Shown: positions 24,769-33,737 of the stretch, piece after piece | Position numbering within the stretch: position 1 is the stretch's first letter | How the letters are laid out: the number at the start of each line of letters is the position of its first letter | Assembly (NCBI RefSeq): GCF_034651555.1 | Contig: NZ_JAYEEQ010000010.1 | Span: forward strand, 1-64,000 | Length of the DNA: 64,000 bases | Reading direction: 5' to 3' | From: Aurantibrevibacter litoralis | Lineage (GTDB): Bacteria > Bacteroidota > Bacteroidia > Flavobacteriales > Flavobacteriaceae | Notes under the pieces: model-generated | Told to the model about the DNA's origin: nothing | Seen by the model: the letters and a program-made list of their open reading frames with translations, nothing else | Database searches by the model: none | Program-made: the position numbers and the translations under genes

Positions 24769-27700
24769 ATGAAGGGATTGGGATCGCCAACTATTTTTTG
24801 CATAATTGCCACGATTGTTATGGTAGCATTTTTGAGCTGTAAAAGAACGGCACCCGTAGGCGGATCAGAAGAAACGGAAAGGAGGCCACCACTTTTTACA
24901 CTATTATCCCCAACCGAGACCCATATCGATTTTCAGAACACCCTTATTGAAGGGCTAAACACCAATGTATTGATGTACGAATACCTCTATAATGGAGGTG
25001 GTGTGGCCACAGCGGATTTTAACGGAGATGGTCTTATCGATATCTATTTCACCTCCAATATGAGCGAGAACAAATTGTATCTCAATAAAGGTACTATGGA
25101 GTTCGAAGATATTACCACCCGAGCTAAAGTTTCGGGTAGATCCGGGCCATGGAAGACAGGGGTGACCGCAGTGGATATTAACGGGGATCACCAAATGGAT
25201 TTGTACCTATCCTATTCCGGTGCAATGCCGCCTGACAAGCGCACCAATCAATTGTTTATAAACATGGGTAACGATGAGAACGGCGTACCTTTTTTTGAAG
25301 AAAGGGGAGCCGCATACGGGCTAGATAGCCCCGCCTTTAGCAATCAGGCTTATTTTTTTGATTATGATCATGATGGCGATTTGGATATGCTCTTATTAAA
25401 CCACAATCCGAAATCACTTCCCATCTTAAATGAAGTTAGCACCGCAAATTTGCTTAAAAAGGACGGCCCTCTTCAAGGGGTACGTCTCTTTCAACAAACC
25501 GACGGAAAGTTTACCGATGTTACCCTAAAAGCGGGTATCAGCGGATCTGCGCTCACCTATGGTCTGGGAATAGGAATAAGCGACATCAACAACGATGGAT
25601 GGGAAGATTTCTATGTTTCCAATGATTATGCAGTACCCGACTATCTTTATCTCAACAACAAAGATGGCACCTTTACGGATGTCTTGTCGCAAAGCCTCGG
25701 ACATATCAGTCAATTCTCCATGGGGAACGATATTGCAGATGTAAATAATGACGGCTGGGCAGACATCCTCACGCTGGACATGCTTCCGGAAGACAACCGC
25801 CGGCAAAAATTGCTATTGGCGCCGGATAATTATGAAAAATTTGACTTAAATGTGCGCAGCGGATTTCACCATCAATATATGCGCAACATGTTGCAATTAA
25901 ATAACGGCAACGGTACGTTTAGTGAAATAGGCCAGTTCGCAGGCATATCGAATACCGATTGGAGCTGGGCCGCCTTACTCGCAGATTATGACAATGACGG
26001 TTGGAAAGATTTGTACGTAACTAATGGCTATGTACGAGATTATACAAATCTAGATTTTATCAACTATATGGATTCGTACGCCCAGACCAAAGGACGGTTA
26101 CAACGGGAAGACGTATTGGAAATAATTAAAAAAATGCCCGCCTCAGATATTCCAAATTATATGTTTCAGAATGTTAATGGCACTATGTTTATAAATAGCA
26201 CAGTGCTTTTTGGCCTGGATAATGTAGCCAATAGTAATGGTGCGGCCTACGCCGATTTGGATAACGATGGCGATTTGGATCTTGTAGTAAATAACATCAA
26301 TAAACCTGCCTTTATTTACAGAAATGAGTCCCAGCAATCGGGTAATAACTACCTAAAAGTGCAACTCCTTGGAGCCGGATTAAATACACAAGGCATCGGC
26401 GCAAAGGTTACGCTATTTTCGGGTGACAGTCTACAAACGCTTGCCCAATTTCCAACACGTGGCTACTTATCTTCTATATCACCCATACTACATTTTGGAT
26501 GGGGTACCGTGCAAAGAATGGACTCTTTAACGGTGAAGTGGAATTCCGGAAAACAAGAAACCCTTCATGGTGTAGTGGCAAATCAACTGATAACGCTTCA
26601 GGAAACCAACGCAAAACCCCAAAGAGCTTCAGCCGAAAAGGTAAAGTCCATTTTTTCGGAGGTTACAACTCCCATTCGATATCAACATCCTATCGATAAT
26701 ACAAATGATTTTAAACGGCAACCTTTGTTAACAGCGCAATTATCGCATACGGGTGCGCTCCTGGTTAAAGGTGATATGAACAATGATGGGCTTGAAGATT
26801 TATTTATTGGAGGTCCCAAAGGGCATAGTGCCACTTTCTTCATTCAGCAAAGCAATGGAACATTTACAAAGGGCAATAGCACCGTTTTTGATGAAGACCG
26901 CGAAAGCCATGATACTGCGGCGGCATTTGTAGATGTAAATGGTGACGGATATGTAGATATTTATGTGGCTAGTGGGGGATACCATAATTACGAAGAAAAA
27001 GATCTAAGGCTCCAAGACCGCCTCTATCTTGGTGATGGCAAGGGCAACTTTAGAAAGGCTGAGAATGCGCTTCCAAAAATGTATTCTTCCAAAAGCTGCG
27101 TAGCAGTACATGACATTAATGGTGACGGATACCCCGATATTTTTTTAGGCAGTAGGCATATTCCCGGGAAGTATCCGGTAATCCCTGAAAGTTACATCCT
27201 TATAAATGATGGAAAGGGTAATTTCTCTAATCAGATTGGCACTATTGCTCCCGAACTGCAGTTCATAGGTCTGGTAACCGATGCCCTTTGGGTAGATTTA
27301 GATTTGGACGCACAAAAGGAATTGATCGTGGTAGGCGAATGGATGCCTATTTCGGTTTTTAAAAATAAAAAGGGGGCACTAGAAAACAGCACTACAACCT
27401 TCTTTGAGCATTCCTACAGCGGCTGGTGGAATACAATCGAAGCAACGGACCTAAACCAAGATGGAAAGCCCGATTTAGTGGTGGGAAACCTTGGAACAAA
27501 CACTCAATTTAAAGCCTCTGATGAAGAACCCCTAACCCTACACTATGATGATTTTGACAAAAACGGATCTATAGATCCCCTTTTTTCATACACTATTCAA
27601 GGGCAAAGTTATCCGTATATTACCCGAGACGAAATATTGGGTCAGCTTGCGGGACTACGATCTAAATTCAACAATTATGAGAGTTATGCCAATGCCAACT

Positions 27701-28116
27701 TGACCGATATTCTAAGCTCAAATGAGGTAGAAAATGCGAAAGTGCTAAAAGCCAATCATATGCATACAAGTTTGTTTTTAAGTACGCCTACTTCCATCCT
27801 AAAAATAAGTGAACTTCCGGAACGGGTACAGTACGCACCCGTACATACCATAAATATCAACGATTATAACGGCGACGGAAACAACGATATGTTACTCTTT
27901 GGTAATAGTGCTCATTATAAATTACGTATCGGTAAGTTTGATGCCAATTACGGCACACTACTAATTGGAAATGGAAAAGGAGAATTTGAGTATGCGCCGC
28001 AAAAAGTATCCGGATTTAATGTAACCGGAGATGTTCGAAGTGCTGTTGAGCTGAATGGGAAATTATTTCTAGGTATTAGTCATGATCATATAAAAACCTA
28101 CAATCCGAATTTTTAA
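24769..28116 (+). CDS. Large FG-GAP/VCBS repeat lipoprotein with an internal UnbV (ASPIC) domain
   Basis: A 1115-residue lipoprotein: the lipobox VAFLSC puts the lipidated Cys near residue 24. At least a dozen calcium-binding FG-GAP blades are visible (for example DFNGDGLIDIYF, DINNDGWEDFYV, DYDNDGWKDLYV, DLDNDGDLDLVV, DVNGDGYVDIYV, DINGDGYPDIFL), forming one beta-propeller from about 60 to 520, then an UnbV/ASPIC domain at about 527-605 (IGAKVTLFSG, LHFGWGTV, LTVKW), then a second propeller to the C-terminus. Such proteins occur next to SusCD pairs in Bacteroidota but have no known role; the likely job is surface binding of ligand. Spacing to the next gene is 20 bases. Confidence 0.92.
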   Translation: MKGLGSPTIFCIIATIVMVAFLSCKRTAPVGGSEETERRPPLFTLLSPTETHIDFQNTLIEGLNTNVLMYEYLYNGGGVATADFNGDGLIDIYFTSNMSENKLYLNKGTMEFEDITTRAKVSGRSGPWKTGVTAVDINGDHQMDLYLSYSGAMPPDKRTNQLFINMGNDENGVPFFEERGAAYGLDSPAFSNQAYFFDYDHDGDLDMLLLNHNPKSLPILNEVSTANLLKKDGPLQGVRLFQQTDGKFTDVTLKAGISGSALTYGLGIGISDINNDGWEDFYVSNDYAVPDYLYLNNKDGTFTDVLSQSLGHISQFSMGNDIADVNNDGWADILTLDMLPEDNRRQKLLLAPDNYEKFDLNVRSGFHHQYMRNMLQLNNGNGTFSEIGQFAGISNTDWSWAALLADYDNDGWKDLYVTNGYVRDYTNLDFINYMDSYAQTKGRLQREDVLEIIKKMPASDIPNYMFQNVNGTMFINSTVLFGLDNVANSNGAAYADLDNDGDLDLVVNNINKPAFIYRNESQQSGNNYLKVQLLGAGLNTQGIGAKVTLFSGDSLQTLAQFPTRGYLSSISPILHFGWGTVQRMDSLTVKWNSGKQETLHGVVANQLITLQETNAKPQRASAEKVKSIFSEVTTPIRYQHPIDNTNDFKRQPLLTAQLSHTGALLVKGDMNNDGLEDLFIGGPKGHSATFFIQQSNGTFTKGNSTVFDEDRESHDTAAAFVDVNGDGYVDIYVASGGYHNYEEKDLRLQDRLYLGDGKGNFRKAENALPKMYSSKSCVAVHDINGDGYPDIFLGSRHIPGKYPVIPESYILINDGKGNFSNQIGTIAPELQFIGLVTDALWVDLDLDAQKELIVVGEWMPISVFKNKKGALENSTTTFFEHSYSGWWNTIEATDLNQDGKPDLVVGNLGTNTQFKASDEEPLTLHYDDFDKNGSIDPLFSYTIQGQSYPYITRDEILGQLAGLRSKFNNYESYANANLTDILSSNEVENAKVLKANHMHTSLFLSTPTSILKISELPERVQYAPVHTININDYNGDGNNDMLLFGNSAHYKLRIGKFDANYGTLLIGNGKGEFEYAPQKVSGFNVTGDVRSAVELNGKLFLGISHDHIKTYNPNF

Positions 28117-28136
28117 ACTATTTTATACAATTAGGC

Positions 28137-29495
28137 ATGAAAAACAATAACGCAATATGGAGTCCGAAGCTGTTGTTCGGCCTTCTAAGTGTTCTCTTAG
28201 TAGTGCGCTGTAGTGTGCCCGAAATAAAAGATTACACACCACAGGATGTGGCCTTAGAATGGGCAAAAATGGCGCTTTATATCACCCAGCATACACCACA
28301 AAACTCACCTCCCTATTCTGCCCGGGGATTTGGTTATATCGGGTACACCATGTACGAAAGTGTAGTACACAGTTCGCCGAAGCATCAATCTGTGGCAGGT
28401 GAACTAAACGATTTACAAAAACTACCCGAACCCGAAGCAGGCGCTCCCTACGATTGGGTAATCTCTCTCAACGCTGGTCAAGCAAGTATTCTTAAAAACA
28501 TTTACAATCAGACTTCGGACGACAATAAGGCCAAAATAGATTCCTTGGAACAGCTTTTTAATACCTACTTTTCTAATAAAATCAATGATGACGAAATCTT
28601 TAACAGATCTGTGGCGTATGGCAAATCTATAGCCAACACCATTTTTGAATGGTCTAAAACCGATGGGGGGCACAGAGCGTATTTAAAGAATTATGACAAG
28701 GAAGCCCTATTTACGGAAAAACCCGGTTCTTGGAAACCTCCTTTATACTCCCAATCGATAAGTCATGTACCCTTATTACATGAATGGGGAAACAATAGGA
28801 CATTCTTAAAGGCTAATCGAGAAATGCCCACCCCGTATATGATTCCTTATGACACGGTACCGGGAAGTCCTTATTATGAGGAATTCATGGAGGTTTATAA
28901 AACTGATTTAGTATTAACTCAAGAACAAAAAGAAACCGCCATTTGGTGGGGCGATGATCCGGATGTAAGTTTTACCCCTTCGGGTCATTCCTATTACATT
29001 GCAACAATAGCCTTAGACCAGACCAGACCTTCCCTTATAGATTGTGCAGAAACCTATGCAAAAGTAGGAATGGCCGTAGCAGACGCCGTACTAAAGTGCT
29101 GGGAATGGAAATATCACTATTTTTCTGAAAGACCCAATACCTTTATTCCTCAGTTTATAGATCCCGACTGGGTCTCTTTTTGGCCCGATCCTCCGTTTCC
29201 CGCATTTCCTTCAGCACATGCCGTTCAGGCAGCCGCAGCCGCAGTGGTATTGGAAGATATGCTCGGAAATCCTTTTCACTTTACGGATAATGCCCATTTG
29301 GGTCGCGAACGTGATGAGGTGCGCGATGTAGATTTTGTACCCCGCTCTTTCAACACCTTCTGGGATGCCGCACAAGAAACTGCAGATTCTAGACTCTACG
29401 GAGGTATTCACACGCCACAAGATAATATCGTGGGGCTGGAAGAAGGAAAAAAAGTAGCCGAAAATATAAATTCACTGCAGTGGAAAAATGAATAA
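28137..29495 (+). CDS. Vanadium-dependent haloperoxidase/PAP2 family lipoprotein
   Basis: A 452-residue lipoprotein (VVRC lipobox, Cys at about residue 25) of the haloperoxidase/acid phosphatase superfamily. All three active-site motifs are present in order: K-x6-RP as K325...R332-P333, PSAH at 358-361 and SRx5H as S418-R419...H425. The usual second motif is PSGH; here Ala360 replaces the glycine that contacts vanadate or phosphate. A PSGH at 281-284 lies before motif 1 and is therefore not the active-site motif. It could be a halide oxidase or a phosphatase; the sequence alone does not say. It lies 20 bases after the FG-GAP lipoprotein gene and 21 before the CRTAC1 gene, so it belongs to the same transcript. 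Confidence 0.9.
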   Translation: MKNNNAIWSPKLLFGLLSVLLVVRCSVPEIKDYTPQDVALEWAKMALYITQHTPQNSPPYSARGFGYIGYTMYESVVHSSPKHQSVAGELNDLQKLPEPEAGAPYDWVISLNAGQASILKNIYNQTSDDNKAKIDSLEQLFNTYFSNKINDDEIFNRSVAYGKSIANTIFEWSKTDGGHRAYLKNYDKEALFTEKPGSWKPPLYSQSISHVPLLHEWGNNRTFLKANREMPTPYMIPYDTVPGSPYYEEFMEVYKTDLVLTQEQKETAIWWGDDPDVSFTPSGHSYYIATIALDQTRPSLIDCAETYAKVGMAVADAVLKCWEWKYHYFSERPNTFIPQFIDPDWVSFWPDPPFPAFPSAHAVQAAAAAVVLEDMLGNPFHFTDNAHLGRERDEVRDVDFVPRSFNTFWDAAQETADSRLYGGIHTPQDNIVGLEEGKKVAENINSLQWKNE

Positions 29496-29516
29496 CTAGT
29501 TATTCCCTATTATATT

Positions 29517-31196
29517 ATGAGAGTCTTCGTTCTTTTTCTATTCACACCCCTTTTGTTAAATGCGCAAACTGGCTTTACTGACATTACTGAAGCGGCAGGG
29601 ATTGACCATTATTTCGAAGTTTATGAAGGCTTGTTTGGCGGAGGCATTGCGGTATTAGACCTCAACAATGACGGCTATGAGGATTTTTACATGACCAGTG
29701 GAATGCGTAACGATGTGTTGTATCTCAACAATGGGAATGGAACTTTTACTGATATCCATAAAAAAGCGGGCTTAGGCATTACCTATAATTATGTCACTCA
29801 AGCTGTTGTAAGTGCAGATTTCAACCGGGATGGTTGGGTAGACCTATTAGTTACTACCATAAACTCCAAAGACAATCTGCAACAAATTCCGCGTGCTAAA
29901 AATCTTGTTTTTCTAAATAATGGAGATTATACATTTCGTGATGTAACGACTGAATATGGTCTGGATGATATGTATTCCTTTAGCACGGGTGCTAATGTAG
30001 GCGATATCAATGCCGATGGGTATCCCGATGTATATATTGGGAACTATTTTTTGGAGTACGAAGGTAAGTTAAGCCATATCAGTGATGCCACTATTGTTAA
30101 TGCCAACAACAAAGCCAAGGGGTATTTACTGATGAACAAGAACGGAAAAAGGTTTGAAAACGAATATGCCAAGTATGGCCTAACCCATACCGGATTTGGG
30201 TTTGGGGGACTTTTCACCGATTACGATAATGATGGAGATCAAGATCTTTTTATAGTTAATGATTTCGGTTACAAAGCCATCCCCAATTTTGTATGGGAGA
30301 ATTTATTCCCAAAAAAGAAATTCAAAGACGTTTCTAAAGAACTGGAAATGGATCTTAAAATAAATTCTATGGGCGCAGCGGTGGGTGATTATAATAATGA
30401 CGGCTATTTAGATTATTTTATGACCAATATTCGGGTGAATAAATTTATGGTGAATCAAGGTCCGGGAAATGCCTTTGTAGATCAACTTAAAGAACTGGGA
30501 TTGAAGTATATTGGCATAAGCTGGGGTGCCAATTTTGCAGACTTCGACCATGACGGGGATCTCGATCTTTTTGTAACCAATGGCGATCTTAACCCCAATT
30601 GTGTGCCCATGGGCAATTTTTATTTTGAAAATGAGCATGGGGTTTTTAAAGAAAAAGGGAGGGAAATGGGCGTTAACGACTACGGATTAGGACGTGGCTC
30701 TGTTATTTTGGATATCGATAATGATGGCGATATGGATATTTTATTCATCAATCAAAAAGCGGTTTTAGAGTATCCGGTAGCGTCTACCACCCGGCTTTTA
30801 CGAAATGATCTAGCCAAAGGCAATTGGCTGAAGGTTCAATTAAAGGGCATTGAGGCGGAATCTAACGGTATTGGCTCTAGGGTACAAATTGTGGTCGGAA
30901 ATACCCGTATGTTACGAGAAATAGATGGTGGCGGATCCAGTCATATGTCCCAAAACTCTACCATTGCCCATTTTGGACTTGGTACCGCTACTAAAGTAGA
31001 CTCAGTAATCGTTACCTGGCTCGGCAATAAAAAACAAATACTGCTGAATCAGGAGGTTAACCAGCTCCTGACAATTACAGAAAATCAATTGAGTCCTTCC
31101 TACCTTACCTGGTATACTATCGTTATCGTACTAGGTATTGCTTTGGCTTCAATACTGATAATATATTTCAAAAAAAGTACTAAAAGAGCACATTGA
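29517..31196 (+). CDS. CRTAC1-type FG-GAP repeat protein with UnbV domain and C-terminal anchor
   Basis: A 559-residue protein: signal peptide (VFVLFLFTPLLLNAQ), seven calcium-binding FG-GAP blades (from DLNNDGYEDFYM through DINADGYPDVYI, DFDHDGDLDLFV to DIDNDGDMDILF) forming a propeller over about 25-430, and an UnbV/ASPIC domain at about 438-520 (NWLKVQLKG, GIGSRVQIVVG, HFGLGTATKVDS). A membrane segment (WYTIVIVLGIALASILIIYF, about 532-551) ends in a basic tail KKSTKRAH, so unlike its larger neighbour it is held by a C-terminal anchor. The domain order matches the single-propeller half of that protein, which suggests a related role. Confidence 0.92.
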   Translation: MRVFVLFLFTPLLLNAQTGFTDITEAAGIDHYFEVYEGLFGGGIAVLDLNNDGYEDFYMTSGMRNDVLYLNNGNGTFTDIHKKAGLGITYNYVTQAVVSADFNRDGWVDLLVTTINSKDNLQQIPRAKNLVFLNNGDYTFRDVTTEYGLDDMYSFSTGANVGDINADGYPDVYIGNYFLEYEGKLSHISDATIVNANNKAKGYLLMNKNGKRFENEYAKYGLTHTGFGFGGLFTDYDNDGDQDLFIVNDFGYKAIPNFVWENLFPKKKFKDVSKELEMDLKINSMGAAVGDYNNDGYLDYFMTNIRVNKFMVNQGPGNAFVDQLKELGLKYIGISWGANFADFDHDGDLDLFVTNGDLNPNCVPMGNFYFENEHGVFKEKGREMGVNDYGLGRGSVILDIDNDGDMDILFINQKAVLEYPVASTTRLLRNDLAKGNWLKVQLKGIEAESNGIGSRVQIVVGNTRMLREIDGGGSSHMSQNSTIAHFGLGTATKVDSVIVTWLGNKKQILLNQEVNQLLTITENQLSPSYLTWYTIVIVLGIALASILIIYFKKSTKRAH

Positions 31197-31198
31197 GA

Positions 31199-31324
31199 AT
31201 GCAGTCGTTATATCGTATGGCATTGCTTCAAATTTTCTCCGTGCTGCTTTTCTTATTTCTCTACTGTGAATTTATCAAAAATAAATTCCGCTACGGAACT
31301 GATATGGGTTTTGCAGCCTTTTAA
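31199..31324 (+). CDS. Small membrane peptide, 41 residues
   Basis: A short frame starting two bases after the CRTAC1 gene. It encodes 41 residues with a hydrophobic core MALLQIFSVLLFLFLYCEFI (residues 7-26) followed by a basic stretch KNKFRYG. The tight spacing suggests it is translated from the same transcript. I do not recognise the family; it could be a genuine small membrane subunit or the remnant of a longer gene. Confidence 0.35.
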   Translation: MQSLYRMALLQIFSVLLFLFLYCEFIKNKFRYGTDMGFAAF

Positions 31325-31445
31325 TTTTATAGTCGTTATATTGCAATTTAATTTGTGTCCTCTTTCTACATTTCTTCTGTGATAGAATGTGTGAGAGCTA
31401 TTTTTAATTCGGCGTTTAGTACGCCTAATTCGGTTCCTATAAAAA

Positions 31446-32597
31446 ATGACCTACGACTACATTATCATTGGTGCCGGTGCCGCAGGATTACAGTTAACCG
31501 TGGCTATGGGTAAAAGCAGTTTTTTTGACCAAAAATCCATTTTATTGATAGACAAGGATGCTAAAAAAACCAACGACCGCAGTTGGTGTTTTTGGGAACA
31601 AGGCCTAGGGTCTTTTGACGTCATTGTACACCGGCACTGGGATCAGGTTTATTTTGCCGGAAAATCTTTTTCACAAACGCTAGCTATTGCGCCGTATCAG
31701 TATAAAATGGTGAGAGGAATTGATTTTTACACCTCACTTATCGCGCAGCTAAAAACCTTCCCTAACGTTCAATTTTTACAGGAGACCGTCACCGAAATAA
31801 CCGAAGACAAGCATAGCGTACAGTTGCATACGGCTCAGGGTATTTTTTTAGGAAAGCAAGTTTTTAACAGTATGTTGTCTGCCAAACCAATGCAGCTGCA
31901 AAAAAAGTACCCTGTTTTACAGCAACATTTTTTGGGTTGGTTTGTTGAAACGACAACCCCTGTTTTTGATGCGGGCCAGGCTACCTTCATGGATTTCTCC
32001 ATACCCCAAAAAAACAATACCCGTTTTATGTATGTGCTGCCATTTTCGGCTACCACTGCCTTAGTAGAATACACCCTATTTTCGGAGCATCTCTTAGCTG
32101 AAAAGGAATACGAAACGGCGATAGAGGCATACCTAAAAGAAAAATACAATTGCGAATCGTATCGCATTCTGGATAGGGAAAAAGGGAGCATTCCGATGAC
32201 ATGCTACAATTTTGCTTCTCAAAATACCCAACGCCTTATGCATATTGGTACCGCAGGCGGATGGACCAAAGCAAGTACAGGCTATACCTTTCAAAACACT
32301 AGCAAACAGATACGCAAGCTCATAGCCCAAATGGAAGCCGGTACGCCAAGGCATAGGCCATCTCGGAAAACCAAGTTTTGGTTCTATGATCTCATTTTGT
32401 TAGATGTCCTGCACCAACATAATGACCAAGGTCAGTTGATTTTTGAGTCGCTTTTTAAAAAGAGAGACCCCCGATTAATCTTAAAATTTTTGGATGAAGA
32501 AACCACGCTTTGGGAAGATCTTTTAATCATATCGGCCTGTCCGAAACGCCTCTTTATTACCACCTTTTTTCGTAGGTTGCGCTATACGTTGCGTTGA
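31446..32597 (+). CDS. crtY: Lycopene beta-cyclase
   Basis: A 383-residue FAD/NAD-binding enzyme that closes the ends of lycopene to give beta-carotene. The N-terminal dinucleotide fold is IIIGAGAAG (6-14), followed by the family motif RSWCFWE (45-51) and the late GTAGGWTKASTGYTF segment. Length and motifs fit CrtY. It overlaps the end of the convergent polyprenyl synthase gene by 16 bases. The other carotenoid genes (crtB, crtI, crtZ) are not in this window. With the neighbour making the C20 precursor, the pair supports carotenoid or zeaxanthin-type pigment production. Confidence 0.92.
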   Translation: MTYDYIIIGAGAAGLQLTVAMGKSSFFDQKSILLIDKDAKKTNDRSWCFWEQGLGSFDVIVHRHWDQVYFAGKSFSQTLAIAPYQYKMVRGIDFYTSLIAQLKTFPNVQFLQETVTEITEDKHSVQLHTAQGIFLGKQVFNSMLSAKPMQLQKKYPVLQQHFLGWFVETTTPVFDAGQATFMDFSIPQKNNTRFMYVLPFSATTALVEYTLFSEHLLAEKEYETAIEAYLKEKYNCESYRILDREKGSIPMTCYNFASQNTQRLMHIGTAGGWTKASTGYTFQNTSKQIRKLIAQMEAGTPRHRPSRKTKFWFYDLILLDVLHQHNDQGQLIFESLFKKRDPRLILKFLDEETTLWEDLLIISACPKRLFITTFFRRLRYTLR

Positions 32598-33556
32598 ACA
32601 AGACTTTCGCCAATACGTTGTAGCAACTGTTTTTTTTCTAAATCGATATCTAAAAGCTCTAGAAGCTGAAAAGCCTTGTCGGTATATGATTTCATTTCGG
32701 CTCTAATACGTTTGGATGCGCCCGTGGCCGTATAGAGCGATTTTACCGCTTGGATTTTGGTGGTATTGTCGTTTGACCCTTTAGAAAATAAATGGGCTAA
32801 TTCTTGTTTTTGAGCGCTATTGCCCATAGCCATGGCTTGAAGGTATAAAAAGGTTTTTTTGTTGGCTATTATATCGCCACCTACTTGTTTTCCAAAGGTT
32901 TGTGGATCACCATAAGCATCTAAATAGTCGTCCTGCAATTGAAAGGCAATACCAAGATTTTCGCCAAAGTTATAGATGGTTTGCTGATCCTTAACCGAAG
33001 CACCTGCAATTAAAGCGCCCATTTTTAGTGCAGCACCCAACAGCACAGAGGTCTTGTAGGCAATCATTTTAAGATATTGGGCAACGGTAACATCGGTTCT
33101 GGTTTCAAATTCAATGTCGTACTGCTGGCCTTCACAAACGGCAACGGCTGTTTCACTAAATAAGGCTACCAAATCCTTGAATAAAACAGTGTCATACGCC
33201 TCTAAAAACTGATACGCTTTTATTAACATGACATCTCCGGATAAAATACCGGTGTTGATGTTCCATTTTTCATGTACTGTTTTTTTTCCTCTTCGCAAAG
33301 GTGCACCATCCATAATATCATCGTGAACTAGTGAAAAATTATGAAAAACTTCTATGGCTAAAGCCGCATGTAACCCCTTTTTATACGATTCTCCAAAAAT
33401 CTCTGTAGCAATTAGCGTAAGCACGGGGCGTAAACGCTTGCCCCCTAGCCCCATTATATAAATCATAGGGTCGTACAAATTGGTTGGCATTACTGGCAGC
33501 AGCACTTTTTCCTGATACGCTATAAATTCATTTCGGTAAAATTCAATACTATGCAT
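32582..33556 (-). CDS. Polyprenyl diphosphate synthase, probable geranylgeranyl diphosphate synthase
   Basis: A 324-residue trans-prenyltransferase that condenses isopentenyl diphosphate onto allylic diphosphates. The first aspartate-rich motif is DDIMD (79-83) and the second is DDYLD (209-213), with GGKRLRP near residue 38-44. The motif spacing fits C15/C20 synthases; the exact chain length is not certain. The start at 33556 is preferred over 33625 because a -7 element (TATTTTTG) lies at 33571-33578, inside the longer frame. It converges with crtY with a 16-base overlap, which makes a carotenoid role likely. Confidence 0.88.
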   Translation of the reverse strand: MHSIEFYRNEFIAYQEKVLLPVMPTNLYDPMIYIMGLGGKRLRPVLTLIATEIFGESYKKGLHAALAIEVFHNFSLVHDDIMDGAPLRRGKKTVHEKWNINTGILSGDVMLIKAYQFLEAYDTVLFKDLVALFSETAVAVCEGQQYDIEFETRTDVTVAQYLKMIAYKTSVLLGAALKMGALIAGASVKDQQTIYNFGENLGIAFQLQDDYLDAYGDPQTFGKQVGGDIIANKKTFLYLQAMAMGNSAQKQELAHLFSKGSNDNTTKIQAVKSLYTATGASKRIRAEMKSYTDKAFQLLELLDIDLEKKQLLQRIGESLVQRNV

Positions 33557-33570
33557 GTGCAACTTTTTTT

Positions 33571-33578
33571 CAAAAATA
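33571..33578 (-). promoter_or_regulatory. -7 element for the polyprenyl synthase gene
   Basis: The minus strand reads TATTTTTG, a match to TAnnTTTG, 14 bases before the ATG at 33556. It supports the shorter start. Confidence 0.45.
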
Positions 33579-33680
33579 CGATAATTGATTTTATCCCTGT
33601 TGGTTGTGCAGCTATGGTAAGCCATTGTAACAAAAATGACTAAATGAGTACCAATCGATGGACATTGTTAAGAAATTGCA

Positions 33681-33713
33681 AAACTTTAGAAACTTTTTTT
33701 GTTTCCAAAGTTT
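33681..33713. promoter_or_regulatory. Operator of the TetR-controlled efflux operon
   Basis: AAACTTTAGAAAC (33681-33693) and GTTTCCAAAGTTT (33701-33713) form an inverted repeat matching at 12 of 13 positions around a 7-T spacer. It overlaps the -33 element and most of the spacer of the tetR promoter, as expected for self-repression by the encoded TetR protein. Confidence 0.65.
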
Positions 33714-33728
33714 CCTGCATTACATTTG
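33698..33728 (+). promoter_or_regulatory. Promoter of the tetR-tolC-RND operon
   Basis: TTTG (33698-33701), a 19-base spacer and TACATTTG (33721-33728) fit the Bacteroidota -33/-7 consensus exactly. The start codon at 33738 follows nine bases after, so the mRNA is nearly leaderless. This fixes the tetR start at 33738. Confidence 0.75.
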
Positions 33729-33737
33729 CCCCCGATT

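Noticed and set aside
28977..28988. PSGH (residues 281-284) in the haloperoxidase-fold protein
   Set aside because: It lies before motif one, in the wrong order for the active site; the true second motif is PSAH at 358-361.
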